Under the pieces are notes generated by a model. The model did not search any database, was not told the origin of the DNA, and saw only the letters and a program-made list of their open reading frames with translations. DNA of 5,809 nucleotides, from assembly GCA_003165455.1 (NCBI GenBank), contig PLUJ01000002.1, positions 1 to 5,809 on the forward strand, read 5' to 3'. Position 1 is the first letter of the stretch. The number at the start of each line of letters is the position of its first letter. Positions 1 through 5,809 of this stretch are shown here, piece after piece. The DNA is from Acidobacteriaceae bacterium. GTDB lineage: Bacteria; Acidobacteriota; Terriglobia; Terriglobales; Acidobacteriaceae. The translations under genes and the position numbers were made by a program.

Positions 1-63
1 GCCCGCCAACGGCGCGAAGGTCACCAGCGTAAGAATGACGGAGCTGAGATCGTCGGTCCTCAT
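1..63 (-). CDS. nuoM: NADH-quinone oxidoreductase subunit M, N-terminal fragment (cut by window edge)
   Basis: This is the first 21 codons of the gene after nuoL, running off the left edge of the window. The ATG lies at 63-61 and the frame stays open to base 1, reading MRTDDLSSVILTLVTFAPLAG. That is a short polar start followed by a hydrophobic helix ending in a proline/glycine step, as at the N-terminus of antiporter-like NuoM proteins. The start overlaps the nuoL stop as ATGA (63-60), and a GGAAG Shine-Dalgarno-like stretch lies just upstream at 72-68. Position directly after nuoL is the standard nuo order. NuoM is a membrane proton-pumping subunit of complex I. The sequence alone is too short for family proof, so the call rests mainly on gene order, the coupled start and the hydrophobic N-terminus. 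NuoN would be the main alternative but normally follows nuoM. Confidence 0.85.
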   Translation of the reverse strand, partial: MRTDDLSSVILTLVTFAPLAG

Positions 64-2090
64 CGAGCTTCCATCCACATCCAGATCATGAAGGCAATCA
101 CCACCGCCGAACCCGCCGCAATCCACCCTGCATACGAGCGAATGTTGCCGGATTGCATGTGGCGCGCTTCGTCGGAAACGTGGCGTGCGCCGTCGCCCGC
201 GTCATTCACCGCCGCATCGATAATCTTCCGGTCAATCCCTTGCCACAGGATTCTGGTCGAGCCGTTGATCAGCGGCCGCACGAAAACTGCCCCGTACAAC
301 TCATCCACGTAATATTTGTGTACCAACGTCTGGTAGCCGCCCGCCATCGACGCCGCAATCTTCCCCGGCAATTGCGGATTGCGGTAATAAAGTTGCCACG
401 CCAATCCGAATCCGAGAAACGCCGCAATCACCGAAATCCCCGTAAACATTAGCTCGGTGGAGACTCCTTTTTTAGGCTCCGGCCCTTCAGTCTCCCGCTC
501 TGACGCGCCCTTCTCGCCGACCTGCTGCGGTTGGGTGCGACTCGGAGCGCTGCCATGAAACACCGGGGCCAGGAACTTGTCGAATTGATTATTTCCGCCC
601 AGCGACCCCGGAACTCCAACATACCCGCCAATCATCGATAGCACCGCCAAAATCGCCAGCGGAATCACCATCACTTTCGGGCTCTCATGAATTCCGCCAT
701 GCCCATGCCCGCCGTGTGCGCCCTGCGCCCCATGACCGTGATCCGCTTCGGCCTCTCCTCGGTACTTGCCAAAAAATGTCATGAACCATAGCCGGAACAT
801 ATAGAAGGATGTGATCAAGGCCGTAACCACTCCCACCAGCCAGTACGCCCAACTCGCCTGATACGAGCGCCACAAGATTTCATCCTTACTGAAAAATCCC
901 GAGAAGCCCGGAATCCCCGAGATCGCCAAAGTCGCCGCCGTCATGGTCCAAAATGTCCACGGAATCTTGGTGCGCAGTCCGCCCATCTTGCGCATATCCT
1001 GCTCACCGCCCACCGCATGGATCACCGATCCCGCCGCGAGAAACAACAGCCCCTTAAAAAAAGCGTGCGTCATCAAATGAAAAATGCCTGCGGAGAATGC
1101 CCCCACCCCGCACGCCATAAACATGTATCCCAGTTGCGATACGGTCGAGTACGCCAGAACCTTCTTGATGTCGGTCTGCACAATCCCAATCGTCGCCGCA
1201 AAGAATGCCGTCAGCGTTCCAATAATCGCCACCACAGTCAGCGCGATCGGCGCGCGCTCAAAAATAATGTGCGAGCGCGATACCATGTACACGCCTGCAG
1301 TCACCATCGTCGCCGCATGAATCAGCGCCGAAACCGGCGTCGGACCTTCCATCGCATCCGGCAGCCATATATAAAGAGGGATCTGGGCGGACTTCCCGCA
1401 CGCTCCCACCATCAGCAGGATCCCGATCGCGGTTAATAGCCCCGCTCCAGCCTTCTCCGGACCCATCGGGCCGATGCTCTGAAACACCTGATCGAAATTC
1501 AGCGATCCAAAATGCTTGATCAGCAGAAACAGCGCAATCAGAAAACCAAAATCGCCAATGCGATTGACAATGAATGCCTTCTTGCCCGCCGATGCCGCCG
1601 AATCCTTCGTGAACCAGAACCCGATCAGCAGATACGACGCCAGTCCCACGCCCTCCCACCCAATGAACATCATCAGGTAGTTGCCCGCCAATACCAGCGT
1701 CAGCATGAAAAACATGAACAGGTTGAGATAGCTGAAAAACCGGTAGTAGCTGGGATCGTCCCACATGTATCCGACAGAATAGATGTGGATCAGAAACCCT
1801 ACCCCCGTGACCACCAGCAGCATGACCAAAGAAAGCTGATCCAGATAGAAAGCGAAGTCCACCGTGAAGCTGCCGGACCGAATCCAATGCGCCACATACT
1901 CGTGGTAGGGAAGAGTCAACGACGAAAATCTGGCCACTACCCACAATGCCATCGCGAACGCCGCTCCGCTGAAAAACAGCGCGGTCGTCGTCACCGCCGT
2001 TCTCGATGACCTCTTGCCGAGAAAGCCGTTGATTGCAGCCCCCGCCAGCGGCAAAATCGGGATCAGCCAAAGATTGAGATTCGGGTTCAT
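60..2090 (-). CDS. nuoL: NADH-quinone oxidoreductase subunit L (distal proton-pumping antiporter-like subunit)
   Basis: This 676-residue polytopic membrane protein is the distal pump of complex I. The ATG at 2090 is chosen because it gives a hydrophobic NuoL N-terminus (MNPNLNLWLIPILPLAG) and overlaps the nuoK stop as ATGA. The frame is open further upstream, but that extension is glycine-rich out-of-frame nuoK sequence. Family signatures are GWEGVG with Glu146, GKSAQIPLYIWLPDAMEGPT with Lys233, His258 in ALIHAATMVTAGVY, His338/His342/Lys346 in FHLMTHAFFKG, and Lys402 in FSKDEILW. These line up at a constant offset of about 3 to 4 with the functional E. coli residues Glu144, Lys229, His254, Lys342 and Lys399. 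Residues 451-468 form a histidine-rich loop and 512-545 a charged, probably disordered loop. Together they help explain a length above the roughly 613 residues of E. coli. The C-terminus (about 572-650) fits the lateral helix, followed by a last membrane segment at 655-673. The protein appears intact. Confidence 0.98.
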   Translation of the reverse strand: MNPNLNLWLIPILPLAGAAINGFLGKRSSRTAVTTTALFFSGAAFAMALWVVARFSSLTLPYHEYVAHWIRSGSFTVDFAFYLDQLSLVMLLVVTGVGFLIHIYSVGYMWDDPSYYRFFSYLNLFMFFMLTLVLAGNYLMMFIGWEGVGLASYLLIGFWFTKDSAASAGKKAFIVNRIGDFGFLIALFLLIKHFGSLNFDQVFQSIGPMGPEKAGAGLLTAIGILLMVGACGKSAQIPLYIWLPDAMEGPTPVSALIHAATMVTAGVYMVSRSHIIFERAPIALTVVAIIGTLTAFFAATIGIVQTDIKKVLAYSTVSQLGYMFMACGVGAFSAGIFHLMTHAFFKGLLFLAAGSVIHAVGGEQDMRKMGGLRTKIPWTFWTMTAATLAISGIPGFSGFFSKDEILWRSYQASWAYWLVGVVTALITSFYMFRLWFMTFFGKYRGEAEADHGHGAQGAHGGHGHGGIHESPKVMVIPLAILAVLSMIGGYVGVPGSLGGNNQFDKFLAPVFHGSAPSRTQPQQVGEKGASERETEGPEPKKGVSTELMFTGISVIAAFLGFGLAWQLYYRNPQLPGKIAASMAGGYQTLVHKYYVDELYGAVFVRPLINGSTRILWQGIDRKIIDAAVNDAGDGARHVSDEARHMQSGNIRSYAGWIAAGSAVVIAFMIWMWMEAR

Positions 2091-2389
2091 AGCTTGAGCA
2101 GGTTCACCTGATCCACGTTCAACGTCTCCCGCGTGCGGTACACCGAAATAATGATCGCCAGTCCCACCGCCGCTTCCGCCGCCGCCACCACCATCACAAA
2201 AAACACAAATACCTGGCCTGACAGTGCATGCCATTGCGCAGCGAACGCCACAAACGAAAGATTCACTCCGTTCAACATCAGCTCAATCGACATAAAGATG
2301 GTGATGATATTGCGCTTGATCAAAAAGCCGATCACGCCGCACGCGAACAGAAATCCGCTAAGCAGCAGGTAATAAGAGAGCGGCACCAT
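2087..2389 (-). CDS. nuoK: NADH-quinone oxidoreductase subunit K
   Basis: This 100-residue, three-helix membrane subunit of complex I is homologous to MrpC and forms part of the central proton pathway next to NuoJ. Length matches the family exactly. Glu36 (in SIELMLNGVNLSF) and Glu72 (in VVAAAEAAVGLAI) sit at the same numbers as the two essential membrane glutamates of E. coli NuoK. The C-terminus reads VYRTRETLNVDQVNLLKL, also typical. The ATG at 2389 gives the standard N-terminus (MVPLSYYLLLSGFLFACG). It shares one base with the nuoJ stop (TGATG), and a GGGGAAGGTGG purine-rich stretch lies just upstream. The frame is open 66 codons further upstream, but that stretch is the wrong frame of nuoJ. 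The stop overlaps the nuoL start by 4 nt, so translation is probably coupled on both sides. Confidence 0.98.
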   Translation of the reverse strand: MVPLSYYLLLSGFLFACGVIGFLIKRNIITIFMSIELMLNGVNLSFVAFAAQWHALSGQVFVFFVMVVAAAEAAVGLAIIISVYRTRETLNVDQVNLLKL

Positions 2390-2907
2390 CAGTCCACCTT
2401 CCCCGCCGGCAACTCCGGCTTGCTGGCCAGCACCACCGCGCCCATAATGGCGATCAGAATCAATACGGAGGTCACTTCGAAGGGCAGCAGAAAGTCGTGG
2501 AACAGAAGCTGCGCGATATCGGTCGGAGGTCCTGGCAGCGCCCCAATTCCCACGGCGATGGTTCCGGAATGCCGCAACACCACCCACGCCATTAGCACTC
2601 CGCCAATCAAAATCCCAGGCACGCCAAATAGGATCGCAACCCGGCTGCCCTTCGTCTCTTCTTCCTCGCCCGCATTCAGCAGCATGATGACAAAGACAAA
2701 CAGCACCATGATCGCCCCGGCGTAAACAATCACCTGCACGGCCGCGACGAACTCCGCGCCCAACAGCAGATACTCGCCCGAAAGCGCCGCCATCACCGCG
2801 ATCAGCGAGAGCGCGCTGTTGATCGGATGCCGCTGCGCCAGCAGGTTTATCGCCCCGCCCGCGCAGACCGCCCCAAATGCCAAAAACAATAGGAGATGAA
2901 AACTCAT
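2389..2907 (-). CDS. nuoJ: NADH-quinone oxidoreductase subunit J
   Basis: This 172-residue membrane protein has about five predicted helices. NuoJ lies between the quinone module and the pumping subunits and contributes to the central water/proton path. The family hallmark is at residues 52-78 (AEFVAAVQVIVYAGAIMVLFVFVIMLLN), the helix known for its pi-bulge in complex I structures. An acidic loop (AGEEEE, 79-84) follows. The last helix, VTSVLILIAIMGAVVLASK, is also standard. The length is close to the 184 residues of E. coli. The ATG at 2907 gives a normal N-terminus (MSFHLLLFLAFGAVCAGGAINLLAQRHPINSALSL). Unlike nuoH and nuoK, I see no clear Shine-Dalgarno sequence before it: the preceding bases are AT-rich and belong to the repeat-bearing spacer. 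It starts the tightly coupled JKLM block; nuoI, its usual upstream neighbour, is absent. Confidence 0.97.
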   Translation of the reverse strand: MSFHLLLFLAFGAVCAGGAINLLAQRHPINSALSLIAVMAALSGEYLLLGAEFVAAVQVIVYAGAIMVLFVFVIMLLNAGEEEETKGSRVAILFGVPGILIGGVLMAWVVLRHSGTIAVGIGALPGPPTDIAQLLFHDFLLPFEVTSVLILIAIMGAVVLASKPELPAGKVD

Positions 2908-3023
2908 GTGAATTTAGCGATTGTGCGAGTGTGTGATTGGGCGATTGAAAACCCTAACGCCGGGAAAACCCTGGCTCTTCAATCGCAAAATCCCAAAATC
3001 GCCCAATGACTCAATATTCGTTC
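2908..3023. repeat. Non-coding spacer with inverted and direct repeats at the expected nuoI position
   Basis: This 116-nt spacer separates the nuoH stop from the nuoJ start and has no usable reading frame. It carries an 11-bp perfect inverted repeat, ATTGGGCGATT (2936-2946) with AATCGCCCAAT (2997-3007). A second, partly overlapping 9-bp inverted repeat is GCGATTGAA (2941-2949) with TTCAATCGC (2978-2986). The two stems share the 2941-2946 segment, so only one can form at a time, with loops of 50 or 28 nt. There is also a 9-bp direct repeat, GAAAACCCT (2947-2955 and 2964-2972), and GCGATTG recurs at 2917-2923 and 2941-2947. No U-tract follows the stems, so an intrinsic terminator is unlikely, which fits the spacer being inside an operon. 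It may be a dispersed intergenic repeat unit or an RNA processing/stability element; the function is unknown. Confidence 0.75.
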
Positions 3024-4055
3024 CTACCACGCCACCACAATTGCCGTAATCACCAGATTCGCAATCGCCAGCGGCAGCAAAAACTTCCAGCCAAACGACA
3101 TCAGTTGGTCATAACGGAAGCGCGGCAGCGTCCCGCGCACCCATATATAGAGAAAGAGGAAGCAGAAAACCTTCGCCACGAACCAAACTAACGGTAACAG
3201 CGCCCGCACAATTGGAGGCCCCGCCAGCGGTCCGTTCCATCCTCCAAAGAATAAAATAGTAGCCAGGCACGCCACCGTAATCATGTTGGCGTATTCCGCC
3301 ATGAAGAACATGGCAAACTTCATCGAACTGTATTCCGTGTGATAACCCGCGACTAACTCGGTCTCAGCCTCCGGTAAATCGAACGGAATGCGGTTCGTCT
3401 CCGCGTAAGCAGCCATCAGATAAATAAAGAAGCCGATGAACTGTCCGTGGAAAATATTCCATCGCGGAATAATCCAAAGAAACCGCCCGGCCTGCGCCTC
3501 CACAATATTTCGCAGGCTAAAGCTGCCTGACTGAATCAGCACTCCGACGAGCGAAAGCCCCAGTGCAATTTCATAGCTGATCATCTGCGCGCTGGCGCGC
3601 AATCCGCCCAGCAGCGAATACTTGTTGTTCGACGACCACCCCGCCAGCGCTACGCCATACACGCCCATCGAGGTCACGCCCAGAATGACCAGCAGGCCAA
3701 TATTCACGTCCGTGATCTCGAGCGGAATGCTGTAGCCGAAAATGGGAATCGAATTGCCGAATGGAATCACCGCAATCGATGTCAGCGCGAAAATCAGCGC
3801 CATCATCGGCGCCGCCAAAAACAGCGGCTTGTAAACGTGGGGCGGCGTCAGATCTTCCTTAAACAGAAACTTCAGCCCATCCGCCGCAGGCTGCAGCAAT
3901 CCAAACGGTCCAACCCGCGTAGGTCCCCAGCGATTCTGCATGTGGCCCACGACTTTACGCTCCAGCCACACCGTATACGCCACGGCGGTGAGCAGCACGA
4001 TCAATACGATCAGCGACTTGATCACCGACACGAGTATGAACACGCCAACTGACAA
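3024..4055 (-). CDS. nuoH: NADH-quinone oxidoreductase subunit H (quinone-chamber membrane subunit)
   Basis: This 343-residue protein with about eight membrane helices forms, with the peripheral arm, the ubiquinone/menaquinone chamber of complex I and the entry to the central proton path. Signatures are the ERK..GHMQNRWGPTRVGPFGLLQPAADGLKFLFKED block (32-68), SYEIALGLSLVG (160-171), and AYAETNRIPFDLPEAETELVAGYHTEYSSMKFAMFFMAEYA (216-256). The last block contains the acidic cluster Asp226, Glu229, Glu231, Glu233 and Glu241, with the same spacing as in E. coli NuoH. RGTLPRFRYDQLM (307-319) precedes the final helix. The start is TTG at 4055: no ATG or GTG lies upstream in a suitable place, and GGAGAGG (4070-4064) sits 8 nt before it. 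An in-frame GTG at codon 5 is possible but too far from this site. The gene follows nuoG by 38 nt. The stop is TAG at 3026-3024. It looks intact. Confidence 0.97.
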   Translation of the reverse strand: MSVGVFILVSVIKSLIVLIVLLTAVAYTVWLERKVVGHMQNRWGPTRVGPFGLLQPAADGLKFLFKEDLTPPHVYKPLFLAAPMMALIFALTSIAVIPFGNSIPIFGYSIPLEITDVNIGLLVILGVTSMGVYGVALAGWSSNNKYSLLGGLRASAQMISYEIALGLSLVGVLIQSGSFSLRNIVEAQAGRFLWIIPRWNIFHGQFIGFFIYLMAAYAETNRIPFDLPEAETELVAGYHTEYSSMKFAMFFMAEYANMITVACLATILFFGGWNGPLAGPPIVRALLPLVWFVAKVFCFLFLYIWVRGTLPRFRYDQLMSFGWKFLLPLAIANLVITAIVVAW

Positions 4056-4063
4056 GCTCGATT

Positions 4064-4070
4064 CCTCTCC
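4064..4070 (-). promoter_or_regulatory. Shine-Dalgarno site fixing the TTG start of nuoH
   Basis: On the minus strand, GGAGAGG lies with an 8-nt spacer before the TTG at 4055-4053, a near-ideal distance. It decides between TTG and the in-frame GTG four codons later, which would be about 20 nt away. It sits in the 38-nt nuoG-nuoH gap, which holds nothing else I can recognise. Confidence 0.75.
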
Positions 4071-4093
4071 GGATGCTCAAAAATGAAAGTGGA

Positions 4094-5809
4094 TCAGTCT
4101 GCCGCTACTTCGCTCTTCACTTCATGACTTTCGCTCACCGAATTCAGGGCGCGCGAATAACGCCCCAGAGTGCCGGAACTAAAAAGCGTATCGTTCGCCG
4201 GAACAATCGACTCCGCGCCTTCTTCAACCCGACGCTCAAGTCCAGCTCCAGATTTTGCTAATGACGTATGCTGGCTGTTTCCCGCCAGCAGATTCAGCCG
4301 TGAGACGTCATACCCGGGAACCAGTCGCTGGATTTCATCCAAGATTGCTGTCGGATCGAATGGGCTCAGCTTCGGCTCCAGCCCATGAGCCTCCAGCCAA
4401 ACCGCATGCCGGTCCGCCTCGCCCGATTGCGCCCCGCGCGATTGTCCCATGTCCGCATGCGTGCCCGCGCGAATCCCTTCTCCAAAGGGCACCAGCCTTC
4501 GCACATCGAATCCCATCGCATCCGCGATCCGAACGATAATCTCGAAGTCGGTTTTCGTCCCTGTAACCTCGCCGGCTTTCTTCACCAATTGCACGTCGCC
4601 GCAGGTGTTGGTGAACGTACCCGACTTCTCGTAAGCGTTTGCCGCCGGCAGCACCACATCGGCCATCACCGCGGTCTCCGTCAAAAACATGTCCTGCACC
4701 ACCACGAAACTCTGCGAGAACGCAAATGGATCGATCTGCGCCCGCCCAATCGGATTCGAGCCCACCACATACAAGGCTTTCAACTTGCCCGCTTTGGCGG
4801 CCTCGACTATTCCGTGTAAGTCGAGTCCGGCGGCCTGCGGAATCTCTCCCCACTCCTCATGGAACGTGCCGTTTCCCGCCGTCGAGTGATATCCCGGCAA
4901 TAGGTCGGGATACAAACCCATATCAGCCGCACCGCGCGAATTGGCGTAGTCCGCAAGACAAATAAACTTCGCGCCGGAAATCTGCGAACCAAACTTCACC
5001 AGATGGCCAAGCCCTTCCCCACGAATTTCAGAGCCGAAAACGATGACCAGATCCGGTTCGCTGCGAAGCCGGTCGCGCAAGCCATTCCACTGCTCCGATG
5101 AATCGTCCAACCCAGCCAAAACCGAATCATCGCCCGCCAAAAATGCCGCAACCTGTACTTCACTCCCTACCGGAATCTGGATGAAACTCGCCGCCTGCCG
5201 CCGTAACTTGATTGAATTCGAATTCACCACATACAGCCGCGCCTGATGCAGCCGCACACTATTTCGGATCTGCCACGCCAGCAGTGGATGCTGCTCCGTC
5301 GGATCGTTCCCAATCAACAAAATCGCCGGAGCCTTATATACATCCGCCATGCTCGCTGTAGTTCCCTCCTTTCCGCGCAGCGCCGCTGCCAGAGCAGGGA
5401 AGTCGGCAGTCCGATGGTGGTCGACATTATTCGTCTTCAGCACCATGCGGGCGAATTTCGACAACAAGTAATCTTCTTCATTCGTCGTCCGCGTCGATCC
5501 CACCACTCCAATCGCCGCCCCACCATCCGCGTCGCGAACTTCCGCAAACTTTTTTCCAATCAGCGTGAACGCTTCTTCCCACGTCGCCGGCGTAAGCTTT
5601 CCGCCTTTTCGAATCAGCGGCCTCGTCAGCCGGTCTTCATGATTGGCAAAGTCGAACGCATAGCGTCCCTTGATGCACAGAAAATCCCCGTTCGTCCCGC
5701 TCTTGTCTCGATTGTCTCCGCGCACAATCTCCATGCCGGTATCCGCGCGCCGTACGCCCAGCGTCGTCTTGCATCCATCGCCGCAGTGCGTGCAGATCGT
5801 GCCCACATG
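4094..5809 (-). CDS. nuoG: NADH-quinone oxidoreductase subunit G, C-terminal part (5' end outside window)
   Basis: This is the C-terminal 571 residues of the large iron-sulfur subunit of the peripheral arm. The frame is open through the window edge (a CAT codon at 5809-5807), so the GTG at 5806 is internal, not a start. The visible part begins inside the molybdopterin-oxidoreductase-like Fe4S4 domain: counting the GTG codon as 1, Cys5, Cys8, Cys12 and Cys44 (C-x2-C-x3-C-x31-C, TICTHCGDGC then FLCIKGRYAF) fit the N7 [4Fe-4S] ligands. The rest is the molybdopterin-fold domain that has lost its cofactor in complex I, including VVGSTRTTNEEDYLLSKFAR (101-120), LLIGNDPTEQHP (163-174), LYVVGSNPIGR (345-355) and MADVVLPAANAYEKSGTFTNTCGDVQ (381-406). 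The missing part should hold the [2Fe-2S] N1b, N4 and N5 ligands. Adding about 230 residues gives roughly 800, nearer Thermus Nqo3 than the 908 of E. coli. A related formate dehydrogenase subunit is less likely given the adjacent nuoH. Confidence 0.96.
   Translation of the reverse strand, partial: HVGTICTHCGDGCKTTLGVRRADTGMEIVRGDNRDKSGTNGDFLCIKGRYAFDFANHEDRLTRPLIRKGGKLTPATWEEAFTLIGKKFAEVRDADGGAAIGVVGSTRTTNEEDYLLSKFARMVLKTNNVDHHRTADFPALAAALRGKEGTTASMADVYKAPAILLIGNDPTEQHPLLAWQIRNSVRLHQARLYVVNSNSIKLRRQAASFIQIPVGSEVQVAAFLAGDDSVLAGLDDSSEQWNGLRDRLRSEPDLVIVFGSEIRGEGLGHLVKFGSQISGAKFICLADYANSRGAADMGLYPDLLPGYHSTAGNGTFHEEWGEIPQAAGLDLHGIVEAAKAGKLKALYVVGSNPIGRAQIDPFAFSQSFVVVQDMFLTETAVMADVVLPAANAYEKSGTFTNTCGDVQLVKKAGEVTGTKTDFEIIVRIADAMGFDVRRLVPFGEGIRAGTHADMGQSRGAQSGEADRHAVWLEAHGLEPKLSPFDPTAILDEIQRLVPGYDVSRLNLLAGNSQHTSLAKSGAGLERRVEEGAESIVPANDTLFSSGTLGRYSRALNSVSESHEVKSEVAAD

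Noticed and set aside
1512..2009. 165-codon open frame on the plus strand opposite nuoL
   Set aside because: Composition (Gln/Arg/His-rich) is typical of antisense frames of membrane protein genes; no start signal or recognisable domain.
1258..2070. 270-codon open frame on the same strand inside nuoL
   Set aside because: It is a shadow frame with low-complexity, Arg/Gly/His-rich composition and no family motif; nuoL itself is clearly coding here.
2166..2193. CCGCCGCTTCCGCCGCCGCCACCACC, a possible trinucleotide repeat
   Set aside because: It is the codon run for the conserved Val-Val-Ala-Ala-Ala-Glu-Ala-Ala region of NuoK around Glu72.
2091..2234. In-frame 48-codon upstream extension of nuoL starting with a Gly-rich segment
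   Set aside because: It is nuoK read in the wrong frame; the glycine run mirrors the Ala-rich NuoK codons. The ATG at 2090 gives the family N-terminus and an ATGA overlap.
2390..2587. In-frame 66-codon upstream extension of nuoK
   Set aside because: It lies wholly inside nuoJ, is Arg/Gly-rich and not membrane-like, while the start at 2389 yields the exact 100-residue family length.
2228..2725. 165-codon plus-strand open frame opposite nuoJ and nuoK
   Set aside because: It is antisense to two confidently assigned genes, with no motif or ribosome site.
2936..3007. Intrinsic terminator between nuoH and nuoJ
   Set aside because: The stems have long loops (28 or 50 nt) and no following U-run on the minus-strand transcript, and the operon continues.
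2908..3023. Internal promoter for nuoJKLM in the spacer
   Set aside because: No pair of -35/-10-like hexamers with 16-18 nt spacing convinced me on the minus strand.
5213..5226. Perfect 14-bp palindrome TGAATTCGAATTCA
   Set aside because: It lies inside nuoG and is explained by the Asn-Ser-Asn-Ser codons; no sign of an operator role.
5549..5555. A AAA AAG slippery heptamer in nuoG (minus strand), as used in dnaX frameshifting
   Set aside because: It encodes an ordinary Gly-Lys-Lys-Phe stretch; I see no upstream Shine-Dalgarno-like enhancer or clear downstream stem, and a shift would only break the protein.

Overview
The window is one continuous segment of a respiratory complex I (proton-pumping NADH:quinone oxidoreductase, NDH-1) operon. 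All of it is transcribed from the minus strand, so the biological reading order runs from high to low coordinates. In that order it holds the C-terminal part of nuoG (cut by the right edge), then complete nuoH, nuoJ, nuoK and nuoL, then the first 21 codons of nuoM (cut by the left edge). I see no credible gene on the plus strand, no RNA gene, no mobile element and no CRISPR array.

Organism: a bacterium with moderately GC-rich DNA and a 14-gene-type nuo operon. NuoG keeps the four-cysteine motif of the extra N7 iron-sulfur cluster, and NuoL has a histidine-rich loop. The GATTGGGCGATT / AATCGCCCAAT-type intergenic repeat and the general protein flavour remind me of Acidobacteriota (Terriglobia). 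That is a low-confidence impression and no marker gene here can prove it.

Layout: nuoG (5809-4094) is followed after 38 nt by nuoH (4055-3024), which appears to start with TTG behind a good Shine-Dalgarno sequence. A 116-nt non-coding spacer (2908-3023) follows and carries inverted and direct repeats. Then comes a tightly packed block, nuoJ-nuoK-nuoL-nuoM, in which each stop codon overlaps the next start by 1 to 4 nt, a pattern typical of translational coupling.

How they work together: NuoG belongs to the peripheral NADH-oxidising arm and carries iron-sulfur clusters. NuoH is the membrane subunit that forms the quinone chamber with the peripheral arm. NuoJ and NuoK form the central proton path. 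NuoL and NuoM are antiporter-like pumping subunits, and NuoL carries the long lateral helix. All key charged residues I could check in NuoH, NuoK and NuoL are present, so the complex looks functional.

The most notable point is an absence: nuoI, the 2x[4Fe-4S] subunit normally found between nuoH and nuoJ, is missing. Its usual position is taken by the repeat-bearing spacer. I did not find a new biological system; this is a mostly ordinary core-metabolism operon with a few local oddities.
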